Source: Cellulosimicrobium marinum (GTDB taxonomy: Bacteria > Actinomycetota > Actinomycetes > Actinomycetales > Cellulomonadaceae). Taken from it: a stretch of 54,605 nt of DNA. The notes under the pieces were generated by a model, which worked only from the letters and a program-made list of their open reading frames with translations, was not told the DNA's origin and searched no databases. Each line of letters opens with the position of its first letter. Within the stretch, counting starts at the first letter, position 1. The stretch spans positions 194,679 through 249,283 of the forward strand of contig NZ_JAJBZH010000003.1 in NCBI RefSeq assembly GCF_020551945.1. Direction: 5' to 3'. A program made the translations under genes and the position numbers. Below are positions 36,757 through 46,670 of the stretch, one piece after another.

Positions 36757-36762
36757 AGTCTA
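36757..36762 (-). promoter_or_regulatory. ispH -10 box, leaderless type
   Basis: TAGACT on the minus strand, 6 nt before the ispH GTG. Confidence 0.5.
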
Positions 36763-36866
36763 GGTGGCCGGGCCCGGCCCGCCCGGCCCGCTGTCCCGGC
36801 CGGTGCTCGACGCACCCCCGGCCTGCACAGGACCGTCACACTCCTGCCCGCGTGGGCGGCATGGGG

Positions 36867-36872
36867 CAGGCT
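36867..36872 (+). promoter_or_regulatory. xseA -10-like box, leaderless type
   Basis: CAGGCT, 6 nt (GGGGGC) before the GTG at 36879. Weaker than TAGGNT, but the spacing matches the other cases in this window. Confidence 0.35.
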
Positions 36873-36878
36873 GGGGGC

Positions 36879-38240
36879 GTGGCACTCCCCTCGTCCCCGC
36901 CCGCGGGCCCCGCCTCGCCCGGTGCGGGCCTGCCCGCGGACGCCGCGCCCGCGCGACAGGCGCTCCCCGCCCGGGCGCTGGAGACGTCGGCCGAGCACCC
37001 GTGGCCCGTGCGCCTGCTCTCGCGGAAGATGGAGCAGTACATCGAGAAGATGCCTCCGGTCTGGGTCGAGGGCCAGGTCGTCCAGCTCAACCGGAGACCG
37101 GGCACGCCCACCGCGTTCCTCACGCTCCGCGACACCGACCAGGACCTGTCCCTGCCCGTCTCCGCGGCCGCGCGCGTCCTCGACGGGACGCCGCTGGAGG
37201 AGGGGGCGCACGTCGTCGTCCACGCCAAGCCCGAGTTCTGGAGCAGGCGGGGCGTGCTCCAGCTGCGCGCGAGCGAGATCCGGCCGGTGGGCGTGGGCGA
37301 GCTGCTCGCCCGGGTCGAGCACCTCCGCCGCGTCCTCGCGGCCGAGGGGCTGTTCGACGCCGACCGCAAGCGCCCCCTCCCGTTCCTCCCCCGGGTCGTC
37401 GGCCTCGTCTGCGGGCGGGAGTCCAAGGCGGAGCACGACGTCGTGGTGAACGCCCGGGCGCGCTGGCCCGAGGTGCGGTTCGAGATCCGCGAGGTCGCGG
37501 TCCAGGGCGTGCACGCCGTGCAGCAGGTGGGCGACGCGATCCGGGAGCTCGACGCGCGGGCCGAGGTCGAGGTGATCGTCGTGGCGCGCGGCGGCGGGTC
37601 GGTCGAGGACCTCCTGCCGTTCTCGAACGAGGCGCTCGTGCGGGTCGCGGCGGCGTGCCGCACTCCCCTGGTGAGCGCGATCGGCCACGAGACGGACTGC
37701 CCGCTGCTGGACCTCGTCGCGGACCACCGTGCGTCGACGCCGACGGCGGCGGCGAAGCGGGTGGTGCCGGACGTCTCGGAGGAACGCGCCCGGCTGGGCC
37801 AGGCCCGGGTGCGGCTGCGGACCGCCGTCGCCACCCGGGTGGACCGCGAGCAGGCCCTGCTCGACGCCGTCCGGTCGCGACCCGTGCTCGCCGCGCCCCA
37901 CGTGATGCTCGACGACCGCGCCGAGCGCGTGGCCGGGTTGCGGGACCGCGCGCGGCGCGCGCTCGACGTGCGGCTCGTCCGGGCGACCGGGGACGTCGGG
38001 CGGCTGGAGGCGCAGGTGCGTGCGCTCTCCCCGGCGTCGACCCTCGACCGGGGGTACGCCGTGGTCCAGCGCGCCGACGGCCACGTGGTCCGCGCGCCCG
38101 GCGACGTCGCGGCCGGTGACGCGCTGCGCGTGCGTCTCGCCGCCGGCGAGCTGGGCGCCCGGGTCGAGACGACCACCGTGCCCGACCCGTCCCGCCCGGC
38201 GACCGCCGGGCGACGTTCCCGTCCAGATGAGGTTGAATGA
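36879..38240 (+). CDS. xseA: Exodeoxyribonuclease VII large subunit
   Basis: Catalytic subunit of the single-strand-specific exonuclease VII (453 aa). The N-terminal OB-fold region (about 40-140: [40 protein letters not shown]) is followed by the nuclease domain with [40 protein letters not shown] and [12 protein letters not shown] coiled-coil region and the end motif LDRGYAVVQ close it. GTG 36879 ([10 protein letters not shown]) is preferred over GTG 36852 and ATG 36861 because of the -10-like box 6 nt upstream and no better ribosome site; the longer forms add only 6-9 residues. xseB follows within 5 nt. Confidence 0.95.
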   Translation: MALPSSPPAGPASPGAGLPADAAPARQALPARALETSAEHPWPVRLLSRKMEQYIEKMPPVWVEGQVVQLNRRPGTPTAFLTLRDTDQDLSLPVSAAARVLDGTPLEEGAHVVVHAKPEFWSRRGVLQLRASEIRPVGVGELLARVEHLRRVLAAEGLFDADRKRPLPFLPRVVGLVCGRESKAEHDVVVNARARWPEVRFEIREVAVQGVHAVQQVGDAIRELDARAEVEVIVVARGGGSVEDLLPFSNEALVRVAAACRTPLVSAIGHETDCPLLDLVADHRASTPTAAAKRVVPDVSEERARLGQARVRLRTAVATRVDREQALLDAVRSRPVLAAPHVMLDDRAERVAGLRDRARRALDVRLVRATGDVGRLEAQVRALSPASTLDRGYAVVQRADGHVVRAPGDVAAGDALRVRLAAGELGARVETTTVPDPSRPATAGRRSRPDEVE

Positions 38241-38244
38241 CGCC

Positions 38245-38511
38245 GTGACTCACTCCGACAACGCTGTCAGCCCGGAGGTCTCCGCGCTGTCGTACGAGCA
38301 GGCCCGGGACGAGCTCGTCCAGGTCGTCGCCCGGCTCGAGACCGGCGGGGAACCGCTCGAGGACTCGCTCGCGCTCTGGGAGCGCGGCGAGGCGCTGGCC
38401 GCGCGCTGCCAGGAGTGGCTCGACGGCGCGCGCGACCGCCTCGACGCCGCCCGCGCCCGCGACGCCGAGCCCGCAGACGCCCCCGACGAGAGGACCGAGA
38501 CGGACCGATGA
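38245..38511 (+). CDS. xseB: Exodeoxyribonuclease VII small subunit
   Basis: An 88-residue helical protein that assembles with XseA. The family core is seen in [40 protein letters not shown] and [16 protein letters not shown] 38245 is taken as start, with GAGG further upstream; ATG 38227 would overlap xseA by 14 nt and add six residues. The stop codon overlaps the next start (ATGA). Confidence 0.93.
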   Translation: MTHSDNAVSPEVSALSYEQARDELVQVVARLETGGEPLEDSLALWERGEALAARCQEWLDGARDRLDAARARDAEPADAPDERTETDR

Positions 38512-39464
38512 CCACCACGACCACCGACGACCCGCGACGCGCCCCCGAGGGGACCGTGCTCGTCGTGGGGGAGGCGCTCATCGACGTCGTGCACCGCGCC
38601 GACGGCAGCGTCGACGAGCTGCCCGGCGGCAGCCTCGCCAACGTGGCGCTCACCCTCGGTCGCCTCGGGCGGCCCGTCCGCCTCGCGACCTGGGTCGGCG
38701 ACGACGACCGCGGCGACGTCCTGCGGACCTGGCTCGCCGGGTCGGACGTCGTGCTCACCCCCGGAAGCACCGCGGCGCCGTCGACGAGCGTCGCCACCGC
38801 GCACCTCGACGAGCACGGCGCGGCGACCTACGAGTTCGACCTCGGGTGGGACCTGCCGGACCCGACCGTCGTCCCGACGGGAACCGTCGCCGTCCACACC
38901 GGGTCGATCGCGGCCGTCCTCGAACCCGGGGCGTCCGCCGTCCGTCGTCTCGTCGCGGAGGCCCGGTCGACGGCGACGGTCACCTACGACCCGAACGCGC
39001 GCCCCGCGCTCATGGGCGACCCTGTCGCGGCCCGCGCACGGATCGAGGAGCTCGTCGCGCTCGCCGACGTCGTCAAGGTCAGCGACGAGGACCTCGCGTG
39101 GCTCGTCCCCGGGACCGACCCTCTCGACGTCGCACGCGCGTGGCGCGCCCTCGGCCCTGCCGTCGTCGTCGTGACGTTCGGCGGCGAGGGCGCCGTCGCG
39201 GTCACCGCGAACGACGAGCAGCGTGTCGCCGCGCCGCGCGTGCGCGTCGTCGACACCGTCGGCGCGGGCGACTCCTTCATGGGTGCCCTCGTCGACGGCC
39301 TGGGCGACGCCGGGCTCCTGGGGGCCGACCGCCGCGAGGCCCTGCGCGCCGTCGACCCCACGACCCTGCGCACCGTCCTGGAGCGCTGCGTCGCCGTCGC
39401 CGCCGTCACGGTCTCCCGCGCCGGCGCCAACCCCCCGCGCCGCGCCGAGCTGCCCCCCGCTTGA
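38508..39464 (+). CDS. PfkB family carbohydrate kinase (fructokinase-like)
   Basis: A ribokinase-fold sugar kinase of 318 residues. The N-terminal [10 protein letters not shown] and [19 protein letters not shown] form the substrate side. The C-terminal signature [16 protein letters not shown] (near residue 247) holds the catalytic Asp and anion hole. The pattern is nearest to fructokinases, but ribose, adenosine or other sugars cannot be excluded. ATG 38508 overlaps the xseB stop by 4 nt, so it is in one transcript with xseA-xseB without an obvious functional link. The end of the gene faces the carbohydrate ABC operon across the hairpin element copy 2. Confidence 0.9.
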   Translation: MTTTTTDDPRRAPEGTVLVVGEALIDVVHRADGSVDELPGGSLANVALTLGRLGRPVRLATWVGDDDRGDVLRTWLAGSDVVLTPGSTAAPSTSVATAHLDEHGAATYEFDLGWDLPDPTVVPTGTVAVHTGSIAAVLEPGASAVRRLVAEARSTATVTYDPNARPALMGDPVAARARIEELVALADVVKVSDEDLAWLVPGTDPLDVARAWRALGPAVVVVTFGGEGAVAVTANDEQRVAAPRVRVVDTVGAGDSFMGALVDGLGDAGLLGADRREALRAVDPTTLRTVLERCVAVAAVTVSRAGANPPRRAELPPA

Positions 39465-39554
39465 CCGCGACCCGTAAGGCATCACAGCGACCGAGCCTGA
39501 TGAACTGAGGACCCATAGGGCAGGTCGCCGCGGGCGCGGGTCGCGTCGCCACGC

Positions 39555-39674
39555 GAAGGTGCGGCCGTCGCGGAGGGCGTGGGCTGGGTGCGCGAGCGCG
39601 GGTCGTAGCACCACGCGCAGAAGGTGCGGCCGTCACGGAGGGCGTGGGCAGGGTTCGAGGGCGCGGGTCGTGGC
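39555..39674 (+). repeat. 55-bp direct repeat preceding hairpin element copy 2
   Basis: Units 39555-39609 and 39620-39674 (period 65) start GAAGGTGCGGCCGTC and agree at most positions to the shared GCGCGGGTCGT. The second unit runs into the intact hairpin element; the first reproduces the left arm and then diverges, so it looks like a truncated copy. Confidence 0.75.
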
Positions 39675-39735
39675 GGGTCTGGCGGGAGCCCGCGAGGGAC
39701 GAGCGGGCGGATGGGAGACCCGCGCCCTCGAACCC
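39651..39735 (+). repeat. Intergenic double-hairpin element, copy 2
   Basis: The outer stem is 19 bp perfect (39651-39669 with 39717-39735). The left part of its core arm reads GTTCGAGGGCGCGGGTC, unlike copies 1 and 3. The internal parts match copy 1 in order and length: 18-nt linker GTGGCGGGTCTGGCGGGA (39670-39687), inner 6-bp stem GCCCGC/GCGGGC (39688-39693, 39703-39708), loop GAGGGACGA (39694-39702), linker GGATGGGA (39709-39716). It sits between convergent genes and could act as a bidirectional terminator, but the conserved loops suggest a recognised structure. Confidence 0.85.
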
Positions 39736-39787
39736 GGCCCGCGCCCGAACCCGGCCCGAACCAGTCAAGCCCGCGCCCGGACGAGGC

Positions 39788-41041
39788 TCAGACCTGCGCG
39801 TCCTGCTTCTGCGCCCGCTCCATCGAGCGCTTGCGGTCCTCCACGTTCTCGTCCTCGATCCGCTGCGCCTCGTCCTCGTCGCGGGTGAGGTTCTCGCTCG
39901 TCTCGGGATCGAACACGAGCATCTTGGTGGGGTCGAACCACAGCTCGGTGGTGTCGCCGTCGCGCACCCGGGACTGGGAGTCGAGGGCGACGACGAACTG
40001 CGTGCGCAGCCCCTCGCCGTCGAGCTCGCGGTCGAGCTCCTCGAGCTGGCCCTTCACGGACTCGTGCATGTCGAAGGGGACGTACGCGTAGAGCTCGGCA
40101 CCGAGCCACTCGGTGACGTCGATCTGCGCCTCGAAGGTGTGCCCGCGGTCCTTCTTCGACGGGTCGACGAGGCGTGAGTCCTCGAAGTGCTCGGGGCGGA
40201 GGCCGACGATGACGAGCTCGCGGTCGCCGACGGCGTCGCGCACGGCGTCGGGGAGGTCGAACTCGCCGAAGGGGAGCGTGATGCGTCCTCCGGAGACCTC
40301 GCCGGGAAGGAAGTTCATGGGGGGTGTGCCGATGAACCCGGCGACGAACAGGTTGACGGGCTGCTCGTAGAGCCCGCGGGGGCTCGCGACCTGCTGGAGG
40401 ACGCCGCGGCGCAGGACGGCGACGCGGTCGCCGAGGGTCATGGCCTCGGTCTGGTCGTGGGTGACGTAGACGGTGGTGGTGCCGAGGCGGCGCTGGAGGC
40501 GGGCGATCTCGGTGCGGGTCTGTCCGCGGAGCTTGGCGTCGAGGTTCGAGAGGGGTTCGTCGAAGAGGAACGCCTTGGCGTCGCGGACGATCGCGCGGCC
40601 CATGGCGACGCGTTGGCGCTGGCCGCCGGACAGGTTGGCGGGCTTGCGGTCGAGGTGCTCGCGCAGGTCGAGCATGGCGGCGGCGCGTTCGACCTTCTCG
40701 CGGATCTCCTCCTCGCTGTGCCTGCCCTTCGCGAGCCGGAGGGGGAAGGCGATGTTCTCGGCGACGGTGAGGTGCGGGTAGAGGGCGTAGTTCTGGAACA
40801 CCATGGCGAGGTCGCGCTCGCGCGGCGCTTTCTCGTTGACGCGGGTGCCGTCGATCTCGAGCTCGCCGGACGTGATGTCCTCGAGGCCGACGATCATGCG
40901 CAGCACGGTCGACTTCCCGGACCCGGAGGGTCCGACGAGGATGACGAACTCGCCGTCGGCGATGTCGAGGTTGACCTTGTCGACGGCGAGGAAGCCGTCT
41001 CCGTAGCGCTTGACGATGTCCGTGAGGGTGATCGACGCCAT
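39788..41041 (-). CDS. ugpC: Carbohydrate ABC transporter ATPase (UgpC/MsiK-like)
   Basis: A 417-residue CUT1-family ATPase: Walker A GPSGSGKST, Q-loop MVFQNYALYPHLTV, signature LSGGQRQR, Walker B AFLFDEPLSNLD, switch VTHDQTEAM. A C-terminal TOBE/MalK-type regulatory domain follows (VIVGLRPEHFED, VTEWLGAELYAYV). The tail of about 40 residues is acidic and charged (LTRDEDEAQRIEDENVEDRK), which is unusual. ATG 41041 has GGAG upstream. Many actinobacteria share one MsiK ATPase among sugar importers; here the ATPase gene is in the operon with its own permeases and binding protein. Confidence 0.94.
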   Translation of the reverse strand: MASITLTDIVKRYGDGFLAVDKVNLDIADGEFVILVGPSGSGKSTVLRMIVGLEDITSGELEIDGTRVNEKAPRERDLAMVFQNYALYPHLTVAENIAFPLRLAKGRHSEEEIREKVERAAAMLDLREHLDRKPANLSGGQRQRVAMGRAIVRDAKAFLFDEPLSNLDAKLRGQTRTEIARLQRRLGTTTVYVTHDQTEAMTLGDRVAVLRRGVLQQVASPRGLYEQPVNLFVAGFIGTPPMNFLPGEVSGGRITLPFGEFDLPDAVRDAVGDRELVIVGLRPEHFEDSRLVDPSKKDRGHTFEAQIDVTEWLGAELYAYVPFDMHESVKGQLEELDRELDGEGLRTQFVVALDSQSRVRDGDTTELWFDPTKMLVFDPETSENLTRDEDEAQRIEDENVEDRKRSMERAQKQDAQV

Positions 41042-41087
41042 CAGGGCTCTCCTCGGTGTCGGCGGGGGCGGGGCGGGTGCGGGGTGC

Positions 41088-41939
41088 TCATCCCTTCACC
41101 GCTCCCTGGGTCAGTCCGGAGACGATCTGGCGCTGGAACAGCACGACGAGCACGACGACGGGGATCGTCACGACGACGGCGGCGGCGGAGATCGCGCCTG
41201 TGGGTTCTTCGAAGTAGGACGCGCCGGTGAAGAACGCGAGCGCGGCGGGAACGGGCCGGGCGGCGTTGGTGGAGGTGAGCGAGATGCCGTAGACGAAGTC
41301 GTTCCACGCGATGAAGAACGCGATGAGCGCGGTGGTGAACACCCCGGGGGCGGCGAGGGGCACGATGGCCTTGCGGAACGCCTGCCACGGGGTGGCGCCG
41401 TCGACCTGGGCGGCCTGCTCGAGCTCCCAGGGGATCTGCCGGAAGAACGCGGCGAGGGTCCAGATGGAGATCGGGAGGGTGAGCGACAGGTAGGGGATGA
41501 TCAGGCCGATCCAGGTGTCGTAGAGCCCGATGTTGCGCCAGAGGTTGAACAGCGGGGTGACGATCGACACGACGGGGAAGATCGAGACGCCGAGCGCGGT
41601 GGTGAGGATGAGCCGCTTGCCGGGGAAGTCGAGCCGGGCGATCGCGTAGGCGCAGAGGGTGGCGAGGACGACGGCGATGACGGTCGCGATGAGGGAGATG
41701 CCGATGGAGTTGCGCAGGGCGGAGAGGAAGAGGTCCTGCGCGGACCCTCCGGTGGCGAGGATCTGCTCGTAGTTGTCGGTGCTCCACCGTGGGGGCAGGA
41801 ACGTCCCGGAGTTGAGGTCGGAGGACGACTTGAAGCTCGTCATGAAGATCGACAGGACGGGGAACAGGGCACCGACGAGCACGACGACGGTGATGACGGC
41901 CCACCAGATCTTGGCCCGGGTGCTCAGGACGCTGCCCAT
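41088..41939 (-). CDS. Carbohydrate ABC permease, MalG type
   Basis: A 283-residue CUT1 permease with six predicted helices; the EAA loop is seen in IPWELEQAAQVDGATPWQAF with the following RKAIVPLAAPGVF. The terminal VSGLTQGAVKG is typical of the MalG side. ATG 41939 shares one base with the stop of the MalF-type gene. It forms the channel with that protein. Confidence 0.95.
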   Translation of the reverse strand: MGSVLSTRAKIWWAVITVVVLVGALFPVLSIFMTSFKSSSDLNSGTFLPPRWSTDNYEQILATGGSAQDLFLSALRNSIGISLIATVIAVVLATLCAYAIARLDFPGKRLILTTALGVSIFPVVSIVTPLFNLWRNIGLYDTWIGLIIPYLSLTLPISIWTLAAFFRQIPWELEQAAQVDGATPWQAFRKAIVPLAAPGVFTTALIAFFIAWNDFVYGISLTSTNAARPVPAALAFFTGASYFEEPTGAISAAAVVVTIPVVVLVVLFQRQIVSGLTQGAVKG

Positions 41940-42916
41940 CACTTCTCCCCTCTCGCGCCGGCGAGGTCGACCTTGAAGAGCTTGATCGCCACGAAGCAGA
42001 TGAGCACGACGCACAGGAACAGCAGGACGGAGATCGCGGATCCCATGCCGATCTGGAGCTGGCCGATGGACGTGCGGTAGGCGAGCAGGGAGAGAACCTC
42101 GGTGTTGTTCGCGCCGTTGGTCATGATGAAGACGTTGTCGAAGATGCGGAACGCGTCGAGCGCCCGGAAGAGGACGGCGACCATGATGGCGGCCTTCATG
42201 TTGGGCACGATGACACGGGTGAACCGCTGCCAGGCCGTCGCGCCGTCGACCTTGGCGGCCTCCTCGAGGTCGCCGGGGACCTGGGCGAGGCCGGCGAGGA
42301 GCAGCAGGGAGATGAAGGGCGTGGTCTTCCAGACCTCGGACGCGATGATGACGAAGAGGCTGGTGCCCTGCTGGGCGAACCAGTTGAGGTCGGGCCCGAC
42401 GCCAGGCACCCAGTCGAACCAGTTGTTGACGTACCCCGTGGTGATGTCGAAGGCGTAGAACCACGCGAACGCCGAGACGACGGTGATGATGCCGTAGGGG
42501 ACGAGGGTCGCGGTGCGCAGGAGCCCGCGCAGCCTCCTGATCGCGCGGTGCATGACGAGCGCGAGGGCGAAGCCGAGGACGAGCTCGATCGCGACGGTGA
42601 CGACCGTGATGAACAGGGTGACCCCGAGGTCCCGCCACCAGACGGGGTCGGTGAGGATGACGACGTAGTTGCTCAGCCCGACGAACGCGCGGTCGTCGGG
42701 CGCGGTGAGCTTGTAGTTGAACAGCGAGTCGTAGAACGCCTGGAGGATCGGGTAGAGGGTGACGGCGAGCATGACGACGAACGCGGGCCCGGCGAGGTAC
42801 CAGCCGAGGCGGGCCTCGGCGCGCGCCCTGTCGCTGCGCGCAGCCTTGGCGGCGCGTTCTTCGGAACCGTCGTCGAGCCCGACGTCCCTGGCACTTCCCG
42901 GGATCGTGGTGCTCAC
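41939..42916 (-). CDS. Carbohydrate ABC permease, MalF type
   Basis: A 325-residue CUT1 permease. A hydrophilic N-terminus of about 40 residues precedes the first helix ([20 protein letters not shown]). The EAA loop is [20 protein letters not shown] with the following [15 protein letters not shown] 42916 overlaps the binding-protein stop by 4 nt (GTGA). Together with the MalG-type protein and the UgpC-like ATPase it makes a complete importer. Confidence 0.95.
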   Translation of the reverse strand: MSTTIPGSARDVGLDDGSEERAAKAARSDRARAEARLGWYLAGPAFVVMLAVTLYPILQAFYDSLFNYKLTAPDDRAFVGLSNYVVILTDPVWWRDLGVTLFITVVTVAIELVLGFALALVMHRAIRRLRGLLRTATLVPYGIITVVSAFAWFYAFDITTGYVNNWFDWVPGVGPDLNWFAQQGTSLFVIIASEVWKTTPFISLLLLAGLAQVPGDLEEAAKVDGATAWQRFTRVIVPNMKAAIMVAVLFRALDAFRIFDNVFIMTNGANNTEVLSLLAYRTSIGQLQIGMGSAISVLLFLCVVLICFVAIKLFKVDLAGARGEK

Positions 42917-44205
42917 AGCAGTCGCTCCCCTCGCAGCACGGCGGTGATGAACTCGGTGGACTGCTGTGGCGTGGTGTCGGGGTCGACGTCGGACGGCGGG
43001 TACCACGTCTGCTGGATGCCGGTCGAGACCTCGTTGTAGAACGGCGTCTGCGGGCGGGGCGCGGCCTGGTCGAGCGACTCGCGGATGACGTCGTACATGG
43101 GGAACGCCTCTTGGACGTCGGGGTCCTCGTACGCCTCGGTGTTCGACGCGGGGTTCCCGTTCGTCACGAAGTACTCGGCCTGGTTCTCGGGACTGACGAT
43201 GCACTCGGTCGCCTGGTACGCGAGATCGGGGTGCGCGCCGAACGCCCCGACGCCGAGGCTGATGCCGCCGTAGGGCGGGCGCGACTCCTCGCCCTCGACG
43301 GTCCGCGGGTAGAGCGCCCACCCGATGTCGTCGAGGAGACCCTGGTCGAGCGACCCGTCGTCGACGGCGGTGGCGGTGGACGACCACACGAACGGCCAGT
43401 TGACCATGAACGACCCGCGGTCCCCCTGGAAGAGGGTGAGGGACGCGGGCTCGTCCTCGCTCGGCAGGCCGGGCCCGCCGACGCCGGACGTGCCGATCTC
43501 GCCGACGATCGCGGCCGCGGCCTCCCCGGCCTCGGACTCCAGGCCGAGCTGCAGCTCGTCCGCGGGGGCCTCCGGGTCCTCGATGATCTGGCCGCCGCCG
43601 CCCGCGACGAGCGCGTTGACCCAGACCGTCAGGGACTCGGCCTTGGCGCCCTGGACGGCGAGCAGCGCGTCCTGGTCCTGCGCGGCCTGCGTGATCTGCT
43701 CCCACGTGACCGGGCCGGACATGTCGAGTCCCGCTGCCTCGGCGACGGACTTGCGGTACCAGAGGAGCTGGGTGTTGGCCCAGAACGGGATCGCGACGAG
43801 CTCCTCCTTCCAGGTCGACGCGTCGATCGCGCCCTGCACGACGTCCTGCGTCGTGGCGTCCGCGACGTCCTGCGGGACCGGTGCGAGGAAGCCCGCCTCG
43901 GCGAACTCGGCGATGAACACGGGGTCGAGGCTCATGAGGTCGATCGAGCCGTCCTTGGCGGCGAGGCGGCGCGCGAGCTGCTCGCGCTGCGACGCGGCGT
44001 CGCGCGGCAGGAGCTCCGTGGTGACCCGGTAGGCGCCGTCGGCCTCCTCGGTGCAGCGGGCCGCGATCTCGGCCTGCCCGCCGGCGTCGGGGTTGATGTA
44101 CCACGTGAGCACCGGCGTGCCGGAGTCCCCCGGTCCGCAGGCGGCGAGCGGCGCGAGGACCGCGAGTGCCGCCAGGGCGGCGAGCGGGCGGGTGCGTCGA
44201 CGCAC
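42913..44205 (-). CDS. Carbohydrate ABC substrate-binding lipoprotein
   Basis: A 430-residue SBP_bac_1 lipoprotein. The signal peptide ([19 protein letters not shown]) ends with the lipobox LAAC, followed by GPGDSGTP. Family features include VLTWYINPD, the hinge region [20 protein letters not shown] and [22 protein letters not shown] 44205 is preferred: GGGAG lies 6 nt upstream; ATG 44232 would add nine residues. An inverted repeat CCGACC-G-GGTCGG at 44271-44283 lies in the promoter region shared with the carbonic anhydrase gene and might be an operator. Its sugar ligand is unknown; trehalose/maltose-like transporters are near in form. Confidence 0.92.
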   Translation of the reverse strand: MRRRTRPLAALAALAVLAPLAACGPGDSGTPVLTWYINPDAGGQAEIAARCTEEADGAYRVTTELLPRDAASQREQLARRLAAKDGSIDLMSLDPVFIAEFAEAGFLAPVPQDVADATTQDVVQGAIDASTWKEELVAIPFWANTQLLWYRKSVAEAAGLDMSGPVTWEQITQAAQDQDALLAVQGAKAESLTVWVNALVAGGGGQIIEDPEAPADELQLGLESEAGEAAAAIVGEIGTSGVGGPGLPSEDEPASLTLFQGDRGSFMVNWPFVWSSTATAVDDGSLDQGLLDDIGWALYPRTVEGEESRPPYGGISLGVGAFGAHPDLAYQATECIVSPENQAEYFVTNGNPASNTEAYEDPDVQEAFPMYDVIRESLDQAAPRPQTPFYNEVSTGIQQTWYPPSDVDPDTTPQQSTEFITAVLRGERLL

Positions 44206-44338
44206 GGGCGGCTCCCTTCGTCGCGGGCTCATCGGCTCGGCGGCCGGAGCCGCTCCTCCCATGGCTACACCCGACCGGGTCGGCTCGCCACGCGAACGGC
44301 TCTCACCTGCGGCGTCGCGGTGCGCGATGATGGGCACC

Positions 44339-45007
44339 ATGACTGCGACGGCGAACGAGCGCCCCCTGACCCCGACCGACGCCTGGGCGACCCTGCGGGC
44401 CGGCAACGACCGGTTCGTCGCGGACGCTCCCCTGCACCCCTCCCAGGGCGCGGACCGACGCCGCGAGACGTCGACCGGGCAGCACCCGCACACCGTCGTG
44501 TTCGGGTGCTCGGACTCGCGCGTCGCCGCGGAGATCATCTTCGACCAGGGCCTCGGCGACACGTTCGTGGTCCGCACCGCGGGCCACGTCGTCGACACGA
44601 CCGTCATCGGCTCCATCGAGTACGGCGTCGAGGTGCTCGGCACCCCGCTCGTCGTGGTCCTCGGTCACGACTCGTGCGGCGCGGTGGGCGCGGCGGTGAA
44701 CACGCTCACCACGGGGGCGCAGGCGGACGGGTTCGTGCGTGCCGTCGTCGACCGCGTCATCCCGTCGATCGCGAAGATCACGAGCGCGGGCGGCGGGTCG
44801 CTGGAGAGCATCGACCCCGACGTCCTGCGACGCGAGCACGTGCGCAACACGGTCGACATGCTGCACTCCTACTCGGCGGGGCTCGCCGCCGCCGTGGCCG
44901 AGGGACGCTGCGCGATCGTCGGCGTCGAGTACGACCTCGCGGAGGGTCGGGCCCGGCTCGTCGACGTCGTCGGCGAGGTGGGCGAGGCGCCCGTCCAGGA
45001 CGCCTGA
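44339..45007 (+). CDS. Beta-class carbonic anhydrase
   Basis: Zinc enzyme interconverting CO2 and bicarbonate (222 aa). The zinc and catalytic residues are in [12 protein letters not shown] (Cys near 56, Asp-Arg dyad) and [12 protein letters not shown] (His near 109, Cys near 112). RTAGHVVD is also typical. ATG 44339 ([12 protein letters not shown]) is used; in-frame ATGs at 44327 and 44330 add up to four residues. GATGAT 7 nt upstream could be a weak -10 for a leaderless mRNA. fumC follows after 65 nt with its own promoter-like box. Confidence 0.95.
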   Translation: MTATANERPLTPTDAWATLRAGNDRFVADAPLHPSQGADRRRETSTGQHPHTVVFGCSDSRVAAEIIFDQGLGDTFVVRTAGHVVDTTVIGSIEYGVEVLGTPLVVVLGHDSCGAVGAAVNTLTTGAQADGFVRAVVDRVIPSIAKITSAGGGSLESIDPDVLRREHVRNTVDMLHSYSAGLAAAVAEGRCAIVGVEYDLAEGRARLVDVVGEVGEAPVQDA

Positions 45008-45060
45008 GCGTCCCGGCCGTCGCGGGCCGGGCGGGTTGCGGACGGCCTCCTGCCGTGCGG

Positions 45061-45066
45061 CAGGAT
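45061..45066 (+). promoter_or_regulatory. fumC -10-like box, leaderless type
   Basis: CAGGAT, 6 nt before the fumC ATG. The same AGGA could also serve as a Shine-Dalgarno sequence, so the reading is uncertain. Confidence 0.35.
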
Positions 45067-45072
45067 GGCCCC

Positions 45073-46512
45073 ATGACTGCAACCCCCGAGGCCCGCGACG
45101 CCGCGGCCGGCGACGCCACGCCCGAGTACCGGATCGAGCACGACACGATGGGTGAGGTGCGCGTCCCCGCGCACGCCCTGTACCGCGCGCAGACGCAGCG
45201 CGCCGTCGAGAACTTCCCCATCTCCGGCACCCCGCTCGAGCGCGGCCACATCGAGGCCCTCGCCCGCGTGAAGAAGGCCGCCGCGCGCGCCAACGCCGAG
45301 CTCGGCGTCCTCGACGAGGACGTCGCCGCCGCGATCGTCGCCGCCGCCGACGAGGTCGCCTCCGGCGTCCACGACGAGCACTTCCCCGTCGACGTGTTCC
45401 AGACGGGCTCCGGGACGTCGTCGAACATGAACACCAACGAGGTGCTCGCGACGCTCGCGACCCGCTCGCTGGGTCGCGACGTGCACCCCAACGACCACGT
45501 CAACGCGTCGCAGTCGTCGAACGACGTCTTCCCGACGTCGGTGCACGTCGCCGCGACCGCAGGTGTCGTGCGTGACCTCGTCCCCGCCCTGGAGCACCTC
45601 GCGGGCGAGCTCGAGGCGAAGGCGAGCGAGTTCGCGACGGTGGTGAAGTCGGGTCGTACCCACCTCATGGACGCGACCCCGGTGACGCTCGGCCAGGAGT
45701 TCGGCGGGTACGCCGCCGCGATCCGCTACGGGGTCGAGCGCCTGCAGGCGGCCCTCCCCCGCGCCGCGGAGGTCCCCCTCGGCGGCACGGCCGTCGGCAC
45801 GGGTATCAACACCCCGGCGGGCTTCCCGCAGCGCGTCATCGCCCTCCTCGTCGAGGACACGGGCCTGCCGATCACCGAGGCGCGCGACCACTTCGAGGCG
45901 CAGTCCTCGCGCGACGGGCTCGTCGAGCTCTCCGGCGCGCTGCGCACCGTCGCCGTGTCCCTGACGAAGATCTGCAACGACCTGCGCTGGATGGGCTCCG
46001 GCCCGAACACCGGCCTCGGCGAGATCTTCATCCCCGACCTGCAGCCGGGCAGCTCGATCATGCCGGGCAAGGTCAACCCCGTCGTGCCGGAGGCCGTCCT
46101 CATGGTGGCGGCGCGCGTCGTCGGCAACGACGCGACGGTCGCCTGGGCCGGTGCGAGCGGCTCCTTCGAGCTCAACGTGCAGATCCCCGTCATCGCCCAG
46201 GGCGTGCTGGAGTCGGTCCGCCTCCTCGCCAACGCCTCGCGCGTCCTCGCCGACAAGACCGTCGCCGGGATCACCGCGAACGTCGAGCGCGCCCTCGCCC
46301 TCGCCGGGTCGTCGCCGTCGATCGTCACGCCCCTCAACCGCGTCATCGGCTACGAGGCCGCTGCGAAGGTCGCGAAGCACTCCGTGCAGGAGGGCGTCAC
46401 GGTGCGTCAGGCCGTGATCGACCTCGGGTTCGTCGAGCGCGGCGAGGTCACCGAGGCCCAGCTCGACGCCGCCCTCGACGTCCTGTCGATGACGCGCCCG
46501 CCCCAGGCCTGA
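45073..46512 (+). CDS. fumC: Class II fumarate hydratase
   Basis: Interconverts fumarate and malate in the TCA cycle (479 aa, iron-independent). Signature [11 protein letters not shown] near residue 325; [26 protein letters not shown] and [18 protein letters not shown] are the active-site blocks. ATG 45073 ([14 protein letters not shown]) leads into [15 protein letters not shown], the usual N-terminal block. Aspartase is the close relative; the block sequences favour fumarase. The gene ends toward the convergent phoH2 across a 17-bp stem. Confidence 0.97.
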   Translation: MTATPEARDAAAGDATPEYRIEHDTMGEVRVPAHALYRAQTQRAVENFPISGTPLERGHIEALARVKKAAARANAELGVLDEDVAAAIVAAADEVASGVHDEHFPVDVFQTGSGTSSNMNTNEVLATLATRSLGRDVHPNDHVNASQSSNDVFPTSVHVAATAGVVRDLVPALEHLAGELEAKASEFATVVKSGRTHLMDATPVTLGQEFGGYAAAIRYGVERLQAALPRAAEVPLGGTAVGTGINTPAGFPQRVIALLVEDTGLPITEARDHFEAQSSRDGLVELSGALRTVAVSLTKICNDLRWMGSGPNTGLGEIFIPDLQPGSSIMPGKVNPVVPEAVLMVAARVVGNDATVAWAGASGSFELNVQIPVIAQGVLESVRLLANASRVLADKTVAGITANVERALALAGSSPSIVTPLNRVIGYEAAAKVAKHSVQEGVTVRQAVIDLGFVERGEVTEAQLDAALDVLSMTRPPQA

Positions 46513-46546
46513 CCGCTCCGCCCACGCCGGCCGGGCCGCCCCCGAC

Positions 46547-46593
46547 CACGAGGTTGCTGTCGTTCTCGGCTCGTTGACGACAGCAACCTCGTG
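46547..46593. terminator. 17-bp perfect stem between convergent fumC and phoH2
   Basis: CACGAGGTTGCTGTCGT (46547-46563) pairs perfectly with 46577-46593 around a 13-nt loop. It lies 34 nt after fumC and 77 nt after phoH2, suiting a bidirectional terminator. Its GC content (about 59%) is low for the region, so it might also be a dispersed repeat. Confidence 0.65.
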
Positions 46594-46670
46594 CTCGACG
46601 GCGAGCGGGTCCGTTCTCGAGGCGACGGCCGGGCGAGGCGCGGGGTGAGGGACGGGGCGGGGCGCCGGTC

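Larger units (their letters stand above)
39465..39787. other. 323-nt convergent intergenic region with repeats
   Basis: Lies between the convergent stops of the PfkB kinase and the sugar ABC ATPase. It contains a 55-bp direct repeat (39555-39609 and 39620-39674), the hairpin element copy 2 (39651-39735) and a C-rich tract (39725-39757). No gene is seen. Confidence 0.8.

Noticed and set aside
39465-39787. Possible tRNA or small ORF in the convergent gap
   Set aside because: No cloverleaf can be drawn and the short frames have repeat-derived composition.
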